Source of the DNA: Adiantum capillus-veneris
Taxonomy: Eukaryota; Streptophyta; Polypodiopsida; Polypodiales; Pteridaceae
Length of the DNA: 64,000 nt
Direction: 5' to 3'
Assembly (NCBI GenBank): GCA_014529385.2
Contig: CM043966.1
Location: 104,171,087-104,235,086 of the forward strand
The translations under genes and the position numbers were made by a program. Positions within the stretch are counted from its first letter, which is position 1, and every line of letters begins with the position of its first letter. Under the pieces are notes generated by a model. It was not told the DNA's origin. It did no database searches and worked only from the letters and a program-made list of their open reading frames with translations. Of this stretch, positions 47,930 through 57,699 are shown piece after piece.

Positions 47930-49651
47930 TTAAGTTGGTTGTTGCGTTATCACCTCGGCAGACAACCTTGATCTCCAACTTTGCATTTGAGTTTCCAAAA
48001 AACTGTGGAGGTCTTGCTGCATCTCCACTGCTAAGACATCAAGATCATTCATGTTAATCATCACATCACTAGGATGAGATGCTAAGTAAGTGGCCAAGCT
48101 ATTCTGAGTTCGCAATCGAAGAAATTCATCTTTAATAGAAGCGACAAACGCAGAGTTAGCCCCCCTCAGTGCCTAGATTTCTTCAATTTGCTGCCGAGCT
48201 GTAGTATTCAATACTACATTTTGACTTGTTAAATCGGTGATGTTAGCCTGCAAATCCATTACCTACGTTTTCAGCTTCGTGATACGTGCCTCTATCATTG
48301 GAGCTAGCCACGCCGAACGTAATGACTCCGCAATGCACTGTAAAAATGTTACGCACGCCTGGACAGTCGTCTCCTAGGGCAGAAGTGCTGGAAGAGTCCC
48401 CTTCATCTAAGCAGCTGTGATAGTAACATCGGAATTTTTTGGTTTTTCGAGGAAGTATCCGCACCCCCAGAGCCAATCCCAACGGGAGTGGAGGTTGTCG
48501 TCCGCTCTTGCATTCTACGTCTCTAGCACGCAACAGCGGAATCTTCCAGCAAAGTTGATGTTGCAGCAGGAGGTGTTGTGGAAAACAGGCTTTCCTCTCG
48601 ACCTCACTTTCGGCTTGATGTTCCTACAGTGGCCATCTCCTATGCACTAAAGGCTACCACTGCAGTCGATGTACCAAGCATATCCACTATGCAAGCAAGA
48701 GTTTGAGACACCCTCACAAGAGGCACTTCCTGACTCTGAGTTTATGCCAACGACGTAGTACCATGTACTTCAAATCGATCATTTTCAAAGTGGCACATAG
48801 GGGGAAGGGTGAGAGGAAAAACTTCCCTCAAGGGAAACACTAAAGTAAGCAGCTACCCGACCTTGGTATTTGTTGGGATGCTACGCCCCATCAGTGCCAC
48901 CACTCTTTGGCATTCTGCTAGCAATTGTTCCCTGACGATTGCTGCCCAAGCCACCGGCCCAAAGTTGGCCGAATGCAATACATTGCGCGCTTTGGCCGAA
49001 ATTGTATAAGTTTTGGCTTGCAACCAAATTGCCTCTAGGAACCAACGATATGCATCCCTTATCGCTGTATCTGTGAGCCCTGATAATTTATATTCACCCT
49101 TTAATTTTAAGCCAAACTCTAGTTTTGCCTCTGCAGTAGGAATAACATGCGATGCTCGCACCATCACTTGGCAAGCAGAAGCATCTTGAAATCCTTTCAG
49201 CTGTCAATTGAATTTGCTGGTTTTTTATCTGTACCACATCACCAGTAGCTAGCTCCTCAATCAATGTTGTGGCATGCCGGTGAACAGAGTTACCTTGCCA
49301 ATCCAGGTTGGCAAAGACACACAGGTGCAAATCCTGCAACCAAGCGTCCACCCTGCAAAGAGCTAGCCGCTGCACTGGAGTAAACGGAATGCATTGCAAC
49401 AAGGAGGATGTCATGGTGGCGAAGATACATAGAAGAACAGAGGAATGATGCGGTGCAACCTTAAGAGTGTGATGCAAAAAATGGGAGGAGAGCATAAGGT
49501 ATCCACTGCATGCACTAAACCACTCACAAAGAGTTCTCAAAATAGGGCGTGCCACGGTGTCGCAATCATCATTGCACTTTTTCCGCTTTTCAAGATTGCA
49601 TGCAAAAGAATTCCCAATCATGATTAGGGCGGCTTGCGGCTCTTGTACCAC
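47930..49651 (-). pseudogene. E1 extra ORF downstream of integrase
   Basis: The minus-strand frame after integrase has no place in a minimal gypsy element. Starting near 49651: a PFTPVQRLALCRVDAWLQDL stretch, then DVVQIKNQQIQLTAERISRC and FCLPSDG. A frameshift follows, then EYKLSGLTDTAIRDAYRWFL and WAAIVREQLLAECQRVVALM (to 48853). Beyond a gap there is a coiled-coil-like part (about 48340-47930; ESLRSAWLAPMIEARITKLK, ITDLTSQNVVLNTTARQQIE, DVLAVEMQQDLHSFLETQMQ). The (I/V)xxxxIxLTAExIxxxxxLPxxG pattern recalls plant retroelement accessory ORFs of the Athila/'putative plant transposon protein' kind. No membrane segment or signal peptide of an envelope protein is visible. Function unknown. Confidence 0.55.
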
Positions 49652-49696
49652 AGCAAAGGGGCACTGAATCGAGGTAGGTGAAAAATAATGACATAC

Positions 49697-50460
49697 TCAA
49701 AATCCATTCACTGGCACAGAAATCACTTCCCCCCGCAAGTCAGCCAAATAGAAAGAAGTGGGCCCGCATGCTTTAAAAATCCAGAATGGTCCAGACCACC
49801 ATAATTTTATCTTCCCAAGCATCTTCCCAAGGCGAGAATTAAGTACAAGGACCAACTGCCCCCGTAAAAATTGCCGTGCTTTAGGGCGATTCAGCCATTT
49901 CTTCTGCCTGGACTGCAGATCTTGCAACACCGCAAAACATCCAAACGATAAATAATGAATCTTCTGGAAGAAGCATATCCGCAATCAGCATCCGCAAACT
50001 CTGAACCACATGCTCCACTAGGGTAATTACCTCCGTACCAAATGCCAACTTGAAAGGAGTCAATCCTGTTGCCACTTTACATGCTGTCCGATAAGCCCAT
50101 AATGCAGAAGGACGTTTCACATCCCAATCCATTCTATGCATATTTACTAACTTTGTCAAGATACGAATCAATTGCTTATTAGTTGATTCCGCCTGCCCAT
50201 TCACCTGAGGGTGATATGGAGATGATTTCCTATGCAATACAAAGTAAAATTGTAGCATTCTCTCCATCACCTTACTCAAGAAATGGCTACCCCGATCACT
50301 AACCAGCTCAATAGGACAGCCATATTTGGAAAAACATCCTTATATATTAAGCACCTAGCAACAGAAACCGTAGTATTATCTTGCAAAGGCCATTCTTCCA
50401 CCAATTTAGTCGCCTAATCCATGGCCGTCAAAATATACTTATTACCAGCATGAATTAAGT
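49697..50460 (-). pseudogene. E1 integrase
   Basis: Minus frames: NKYILTAMDxATKLVEEWPL (about 50440-50385), then after frame changes VMERMLQFYFVLHRKSSPYH and PQVNGQAESTNKQLIRILTK (50279-50160), ALWAYRTACKVATGLTPFKL, and the C-terminal QFLRGQLVLVLNSRLGKMLG with WSGPFWI (49870-49770). This is the catalytic core (second D within the VSDRGSHF-like region in another frame, E in GQAES) and the C-terminal DNA-binding part. The H2C2 zinc domain is absent, replaced by the rearranged block at 50453-50585. Integrase would insert element DNA in the nucleus. Confidence 0.8.
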
Positions 50461-50585
50461 ACAAGGACCAACTGTAAGATCATCCACAATAGGAGCCTTT
50501 TCAAAAATGGGGATTGGATTTTATTGGACCTTTTAAACTGCGGTAATTAAGTACAAGGACCAACTGTAAGATCATCCACAATAGG
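50453..50585. repeat. 41-bp direct repeats around a 51-bp inverted integrase piece
   Basis: Identical 41-bp copies at 50453-50493 and 50545-50585 (AATTAAGTACAAGGACCAAC, then through ATCATCCACAATAGG). The first 22 bp also occur at 49837-49858. Between the two copies, 50494-50544 encodes KWGLDFIGPFKL on PLUS, the start of the integrase core, whereas E1 is coded on minus. Confidence 0.9.
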
Positions 50586-50589
50586 TCCT

Positions 50590-51896
50590 GTTAAAAAGAG
50601 AGACACATCCAAAAATTCATCAGCCACCCTCGTCGGCGGCTCAAACGAATCTAGCCTAGAAAGGTAATCGACAACCGCATGCTGGGCTCCTGGACGATGT
50701 ATCACCTCAAAATCAAACTCCTATAACAAGAGCACCCATCGAGCCAATCTTCTTGTCAAATTCTGTTGGCGCACCAGGTATAGAAGAGTCGAATGATCCA
50801 CATGAAAGAAAAACAGTCGGCCCAACAGATAATGACAAAACTTTTTCACTCAATAAATCATCCCTAAACATTCTCTTTTTCTTATTGAATAATTCTTTTC
50901 TACTCTTGATAATCTTGTGCTGGCGTAATAGACAGGTCGAAACCACCCTTGAATTTGTTCCTGCATCAGCACACTGCCAATGGCCCGGTCAGAAGCATCC
51001 ACAAAATACATGAAAATCTTGACCCCAATTCGGAGAGATCATAATTGGAGCTTTGGACAACTGAATTTTTAATCTCTGAAAAGCTAGATCACATTCTTGC
51101 ATCCATTCAAAAACCTTGGCATGTGCTGCCTGATTAATAGGAATTGCCAAATGCGCGACAAACCTCAAATGCCTACCATGCCAACGAGCTTGGCCCATAA
51201 ATACTTGACATTGTTTCGAATTCACGGACAGAGACGCTTATATTATTGCGGCTATTTTATCTAGATCCACGGAAATGCCATCCTTAGAGATTATATGACC
51301 CAATAACCTCCCACTTCGAACTGTGAATGCACATTTTAGAGGATTTAAACTGAATTTCACCTCTCGACATTTCATAAAACATAACCACAATTGCTTCAAA
51401 TGCTCAAATTACGGTCCAAAAACAGTGAGATCATCCAAAAAAACTCGCATAAAATTCATCAAATAGGGACCAAAAATTTGAAACATATCCCTTTGAAAAG
51501 TTAAGGGTGCATTGCTTTATCCGAACCACATTACTGTGCATGCAAAAACGCTCCATGCTGTAATAAAAGCTGTTTAGGCTGATCACACAACGCCATTCAA
51601 ATGTGGTTATATCCACTGAACCCATCCAAAAAAGTATACAGTTCGTGCCCTGCCACATCATCTAAAATAGAATCCAGAAATGAAAGAGGAAAAGGATCCG
51701 GAACAGTAGCTGCATTCAACTTTCGATAATCCACACAAATGCGAATTTGCTTGTTTTTCTTTGGTACCACCATAATGGGAGAAATCCACTCAGGATTATC
51801 AATAGGGGTAATAAAATCCACCTGCAAGAGACGATCAATTTCCACCTTAACTTGCTTTGCTACATTCGGATTCATCCTATATGAATGTTGCTTCAC
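50590..51896 (-). pseudogene. E1 reverse transcriptase - RNase H
   Basis: The RT frame 51896-51597 starts KQHSYRMNPNVAKQVKVEID and carries RICVDYRKLNAATVPDPFPL and TFLDGFSGYNHI, RT blocks 1-3. The YxDD region is lost among stops at 51.4-51.6 kb. RNase H (about 51010-50600) reads YFVDASDRAIGSVLMQEQ, YYASTRLSRVEKNYSIRKRE and HVDHSTLLYLVRQQN, with the tail HRPGAQHAVVDYLSRLDSF. This is the RT_RNaseH_2 arrangement of gypsy elements. Dead by multiple frameshifts. Confidence 0.85.
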
Positions 51897-52216
51897 TGAT
51901 ACTACATCTGGTTTTGAATTAATCGTATGCTGATAAACCTTTCATATCCGCATACTCCCATGCAAAAATATCCTTAAATTCTGTAACAAATTAACCAAGT
52001 CTCCTCAGAAACTTGCCTCCAGCTGTTTATTAATATGAATGGGCTGAGACTTCGCTTGATCCCCTAGAAACGTCTCCAGTTCATCCTCTTTGACCCTTGT
52101 AACTTTCCCCATCTGTGCTTCAAATGCACGTTCTTGCTTAGTAATTTCCTCCAATGATTCAGGACTAGGCAAAAAAATTTGTTGCTCCCCTTTCTCTGGT
52201 GAAATTCTTGAAACCC

Positions 52217-52780
52217 CTAAAGATTCCCCTCCAAAATCATAGAAATGCCTACGAGATATAAAGAAACTAAATCCGAGTTAGCCTTCAAAAATTGCTCCTC
52301 TTCATCTTCTTCTAATCCTTCCACCATATTTATTGTCTCTACTATCATAGGCCATGCTGCCTGAACTGGTTGCCTACATGTTCCCAACATCACCCGAACT
52401 TTCCTGCGACCCTTTTTAATTATAAGCATATTTGCCTCCCAATTATGCTTTACCCTGGCTTGACGTAACCATGGTCTCCCAAAATAATATGATAATCCTG
52501 ACTGTGATGCTCAATATTCAAGACTACTAAGGAAACAACAAAAGACAAGCGAGCTACATCCAGGACAATGCCTCGGAGTAGTCCTACTGGCTGTACTCTT
52601 CTCTGATCTGCCATGCGAACTACAAATGGTGCAGTTCCCAATCACTAAGTCAAAAACGCTCACAAGCTGCTTGAGTAATAATATTTACTCCCGCACCTCC
52701 ATCTAGCAGTACTTTGTCGATGTATGTACCATGATATCTGACTGAGAGCTCCAAGATGCGAGTATCTGTGATCCTATTTG
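52217..52780 (-). pseudogene. E1 aspartic protease region
   Basis: Minus reading near 52730-52665 gives DKVLLDGGAGVNIITQAACE, a retropepsin active-site block with D-G-G in place of D-S/T-G. Then PFVVRMADQRRVQPVGLLRG (52640 onward), a YHIILG end, and the linker WEANMLIIKKGRRKV. It would cut the gag-pol polyprotein. Frames are shifted between blocks. Confidence 0.7.
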
Positions 52781-53129
52781 CTGGCAATGGGACTCACTCG
52801 TCCCCCTCACCCTCAGCTACCGCAATGTCAACTTCCATCATTTTTTTGGACTTCTGACTTAGCAAAACATTATGAAAATTCGGAACCAATTTCAATAATG
52901 AACCAAAGGTACTTGTAATGGATAATCGAGAATCTCTTTCCAAACTGAATCCCAATTATCCACTTCCATAGTATCAACCTTGTTTCTGACCTTCCCCTCT
53001 TTTGTTTCCAGACTAGAGGTCGATGGTCCTGATGATTGCAATGGTGGTACTGACTGTGGCATCCATGTCATAGTCTTTTTCGTACGTCTTCTTGAGTCGC
53101 CCAATCCGGAAGCTTAACATCGGCTGTTG

Positions 53130-54696
53130 GAACCACATTTTTTCCAAAACGCGTAATTAGTGAAACCAACGGGTCTCACTCCTCGAGCCCTTTAATCTTA
53201 ACCATAGCCACACTCGTCGGCTGCTTTCCAACAGCACATTCTTGTTTCTTCCGATCATATTCCATAGCCTCTGAACACTCGAACCGCCAGTGCCCCATCT
53301 CCCAAATAGAAAAGGCAGGTCTTGGGTCGATTAGGATCTCGGCCACCTCTTCTGCGACCGCGACCCCCTCGTTGTCCACGTGCTTGTCCTTGAAAGGGTG
53401 CCTCTGATGTATGAGCATGAACCATCGCCACCGCAGGCTCTTGTCCCTACCCTGACTGTGGTGGGTGCCATGTAGAAGAATCTTGACTCCTACGACCCCG
53501 ACCATTGAAATAACATTCCACTATATTATGAGTGTTGTTCATGCAAATCGCACACCATTTTTGATTCATTGCACACTCTTGAGTGGCATGAAGTAGATTT
53601 TGGCACTGAGTACACCATAGTTCCTTCAAACTTTTAACCACTGCAGAAGATTCTGATGATCCAGATGGAACACCTTTCCCTTGACACTAGGATTTTCTCC
53701 GAGGTGCCTCCTCCGATTCTTTCCCCGAATCGTTGCTACCTGAGTTTGAGGAATTTGAGTTTGCAGTCTCCGACTCCGAACTATCACTGCCACTTCCCGG
53801 AGACTTACGATGAGATTTCTTTTGATCTTTTTTCTTTGACTTCTTTGGGGATTTTGTATCCTGTTAAGCTTCTCCTGCTACAATAGCCCTTGCAATTACA
53901 TTATCCAGTGGACTGGTTACCTTATCCACTGTTGCCATAGCAGTTCTGAGATCCTTATTGAGTCCGTGCAGAAATTAATCATTCAACACCTCGGCTGCTG
54001 GCCGTTGTGCCTGAGGTACCCGCTGCAAAAGCATATGGAATTTTGCAACATAATACTCACGACTTTTGACGTGGTGTCCGAAGCTTTTTAAAATGTTGAG
54101 GGACCTTCTTTTCTGTTCTGAACCGTCGCAAGAACAGTCTGGACCTTTTGACATACGTTTGAAAGTGATCATCAGGGTATTGTGACAGCCATTTTGGCAG
54201 CTTTCCCTGAAAGTGTAGATTCAAACACTGATTGTTGATGAAGAGGAACCACCACTCAAGGATGATTTAATCCATACACTTTATTAAATTGCTGCAAATA
54301 TGCATCAGGATCTTCCTTTGAAAGACCTCAAAAACGACTATACTAAATCTCACCACCCGCCACTGGCTGTGCCATCGTCCCTTGCCCAACTATATCCCCT
54401 CCTGGAAAAAGTTGGCGAACACTAGGAGGTGGAGACAATGGCGGTGAAATTCCACGACTGCTTACCGGAGATGGTGGTGGAGCAACATGAGTGGGTGAGG
54501 GTGAACGGACATGACTGACTACGTGGAGTACGCCGCACACGCCAAATACGCCTACCATGCACCAGACTTGGCGATGGAGACACATGTTCCTCAGCCTGCG
54601 GTGTAGAAAAATGAATTCATCCGAACCGCCTCTCCTTCGACGTCTCCCCAAAATTGTAACCATAGGGTCACGAGGACCCTGCGACCTAGTGTGCAT
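53130..54696 (-). pseudogene. E1 gag with CCHC-type knuckles
   Basis: Starts MHTRSQGPRDP at 54696, only 45 bp inside the LTR. A Ser/Pro-rich N-terminus is followed by the capsid-like segment (about 54330-54040; LSKEDPDAYLQQFNKVYG, then REYYVAKFHMLLQRVPQAQR). After an Asp/Ser/Lys-rich linker come two cysteine clusters: CTQCQNLLHATQEC with CAICMNNTHNIVEC (about 53610-53520), and a degenerate WEMGHWRFEC (about 53300). The paired CxxC..H..C motifs fit RNA-binding nucleocapsid knuckles. Several stops and shifts. Gag would assemble cytoplasmic particles. Confidence 0.75.
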
Positions 54697-54740
54697 GCAT
54701 GTTCACAGCAGGTCGCCCATCGTGCATCGTGGTCGCTAGA

Positions 54741-55130
54741 TGTAATGTCTATTGCCCGTAGAGGAGCAATAAGCATTACGAGAATGAATACCCTCACTCT
54801 GCCCTACATTATATGAACATCAAAACACATGAAGGCAGAATAGAAGACAAGTCACAGAAACAGAACATTGTCTTCTTCATTGATATGCAACCGAAAACAG
54901 AGTACAAGAGGAAAAATATATTGATAACATGAACATTAGAGATATCCCTAGAGACTGGTATGCCCCCCATATACAACCTCTACTCCAGCGTAGATAAAAA
55001 ATGGTGCAAAACCCCATCCTGTCCCATGATATCCCATGTAGAACTGTCCCAAAGCCACATGACTCCTAGCCTGCAATGTCCAGACATCTACAAGACCACA
55101 GGACCGCAATGTGTGGCTTATGCTGTAACA
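54741..55130 (-). mobile_element. E1 upstream LTR, intact (390 bp); CACTA-2 empty site
   Basis: Begins TGTAATGTC and ends GCTGTAACA (plus reading), flanked on the right by GTTTG. At 54909-54911 it reads AGG without an insertion, so it records what the other LTR looked like before CACTA-2 arrived. Confidence 0.92.
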
Positions 55131-57690
55131 GTTTGTAGGGAGGGAAATCTACTCAATGGGGGACCTCTACTCAGGGTATGATCAATTTCATCTTGCAATA
55201 GAAAGAAGAGACTTGACCACCATGAGGACACCTTTTGGTAAGAATGTGTACCTTGTCACAGTCAGAACCAACTCGGTTGCACATATGATGAATGGGATGA
55301 ATAAGGTCTTATGTGACTTTATTCCTCAATTCACAATGCATTTCATTGATGATTTGCCTATCAAAGGATGTGAAGAAAGTGAAAAAGATGAAGCTTTGGA
55401 TCTCAGGGGATGTCACAAGTTTGTGACAAATCACATAAATGATTGTGATAAAAGTTTGTCTAGGTTGGAAGAAGTGAATCTTACTTTTTCAGGGAAAAAG
55501 TATATGTTTGGTGTCAATAAAGTGCTCATTGTGGGGCACATGTGTGGGCCATATGGTAGAAAACCTTGTACAACAAAGGTAGATGCCATCCAAAGAATAA
55601 AAGAAACACGTAGTAGCATCACTAATTAAGGTTAGAAGGTTTCTGGGAGCATGCGTCTTTCATGTTATTTGGATTCCACATCATGCACATGTTGCTGATC
55701 CTCTTTATCAATTTCTAAGAAAGAATCAAAAGTTTAAATGGACAAAATCACATGTAAAAGCCATGAAAAAGCTAAAGGAGTTGCTCCAATCAGCACCAAC
55801 TTTGAGAAAAATAGACTATGAGTGTAAAAGGACAATAATTGTGACAATAGACACCAATCCTACAAGAATTGGATGGGCAATAGAGCAAGATGATGAAGAA
55901 GGACATGTGTATGTGGTGAGATTTGAAGCAAAGGTACTAAGTGCTCACCAAAGAAACTATCCATAGAGAAAGAGATAATTATGGGGTATGGTTACAGCCT
56001 TGAAAAATGGTAAAGAGTACCTAATTCGTACATATGTGGTTGTAGAAACAGATTGTCTACCACTTATTGGGATGGTTACAAGCTGCTCAATGCCGGACAT
56101 TGCTATGTTGCGATGAATTGCCTACATTAAGTCCTTAAATCCCGAGTTAAGCACATTGCAGGTAAAGACAATACAGTGGCACAGATGCTATCAAGGGCAA
56201 GGTATGAAGATAATCACAGATGATTGATGAGGGAGATGATGTGGGCACAAAGTTCTATTCTATCTCTCATGTCAAAGGTAACCATGTCTGCATGAATAAT
56301 CCACTTGATTTTTTTCTAAAAGAGCTTTATGAAGGTGATTGGATTCTTATTGGAAGCTACTTGAGTACTCTAACAAAACAAGATGATTGGTCTGAAAAAT
56401 AGTTCAAGAGGATATGCACAAAATCATATGGGTATTTTTTGAGGATGGTTACTTATGGTACCATCTTAAACAAAAGGGTGTTACACCACAAAGGGTTATA
56501 TTTAAAAAAGAGACTCAAGTAAAGCTGATGCAAGAGTTTTATGAGAATCTATGGGCACACAGGGGTGTGTGGGCAACCTTCTCCAAGTTGAAAGAAAAAT
56601 ACTGGTGGAAGGGTATGTATAAAGATGCATCTCAAATTTGTAGAGTCATGTGTAACTTGTCAAATGTATTCAAATATCCGACATCGTGATGGATTGCAAC
56701 CTACATATCCACTAGCCATGCACTATAAATGGGTTGTGGATCTAGTCACGATGCCTTTAGGACTTTGGCAGATGAGATACTTAGTTCTTGCATGAGAGGA
56801 CCTAACTAACCAGGTTGAAGAGTGAGCATTAAGAGAAAAAACCACATAATCTATATGCAAATTCTTGATGAGGTGATTTGTCGTTATGGTTGTGTGGGAA
56901 AGATCAGAGGTGAACTAGATGGCGAGGAAGTAAGGGAGTTCTTTTCCAAATTAGGAATCAAGCTTTCTCTTACTACACCTTACAACCCTGAAGGCAATGG
57001 AAAGAGTGAAAGAGGGCATCCTCCTATCATCAAAGCTTTGGCCAAGGCTTGCGAAGGAAGAGTTGGTGAGTGGCCATAATTGTTTCCATTTGCTTTATGG
57101 GTTGATTGTACAACACAAAGCTCAGTAACTGGCTACATGCCTGCGGAGTTGATGTATGTTCAAAAGCCCGTGATGCCAATTGAGGATACAATTCCCACAT
57201 GGAATGTACTACCTTGGCAAGAGGGGATTAGCAAGAAAGAGCTCCTTGCATTGTGTATAAGACAACTAGAGAAAAGGCTCGGAGACATTGAGGCTGCAAA
57301 AGAGCGCCTTCAAAATGCAAGGTTGAAAAACAAGGACTACTTTAATAAGCGTCATCGGCTCAGAAGGAAAGCAATTGACAAAGATGATTGGGTTTTAGTG
57401 TATGATAGTAGCTGTGATAACCAGCACAAAGTCATGTGTAAGTATATATAAAGATGGTTTTGACCGTACGTTGTAAAGATGTGTATCAACGGAGAGGAAG
57501 GGTACATTAAGAGGGATATGCAAGGTCTCAAAAGCAAAAGAGAAGGTAGCTTGGCAAAGTGGAAGATCTCAAAGCTCAATCTCTCTATTTGTCTGGAGCT
57601 TAAAGTTGGTGTTTTCAAGGCAAAAAGAATTATTGGTTTATGTCACCAATAGGCAAGCCGATGATGGTGTATGATATTGATTTGTAATAG
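55131..57690 (+). pseudogene. Gypsy-A copy 4: RT part 2, RNase H, integrase
   Basis: Resumes at GTTTG (55131) exactly where part 1 stopped: REIYSMGDLYSGYDQF, HMMNGMNKVLCDFIPQF and the catalytic MHFIDDLPIKGC (55156-55380). RNase H 55700-56215 (TIIVTIDTNPTRIGWAIEQD, VYVVRFEAKVLSAHQ). Integrase zinc region 56414-56690 (FYENLWAHRGVWATFSKLKE, YWWKGMYKDASQICRVMCNL); core 56700-57080 (KWVVDLVTMPLG, LGIKLSLTTPYNPEGNGKSE); C-terminal part 57080-57620 (FALWVDCTTQSSVTGYMPAE, DKDDWVLVYDSS). Stops at 55628, 55963, 56401 and others. It runs directly into the leader of gypsy-A copy 2. Confidence 0.85.
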
Positions 57691-57699
57691 GGATACCAC

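Larger units (their letters stand above)
38216..55135 (-). mobile_element. LTR retrotransposon E1 (Ty3/gypsy, OTA-like), interrupted
   Basis: Target duplication GTTTG at 38216-38220 and 55131-55135. The LTRs start TGTAATGTC and end GTAACA (plus reading); one is 54741-55130 (390 bp), the other is 38221-38391 plus 47167-47387, split by CACTA-2. Internal region 47388-54740 is coded on minus in the order gag, protease, RT-RNase H, integrase, extra ORF. The LTRs differ at roughly one base in ten, so it is old. RT wording (DYRKLNAATVPDPFPL, FLDGFSGYNHI) resembles the Athila/Tat side of gypsy elements, which often carry a gene after integrase. Neither a standard primer site nor a purine tract is visible inside the LTRs. 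Confidence 0.85.
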
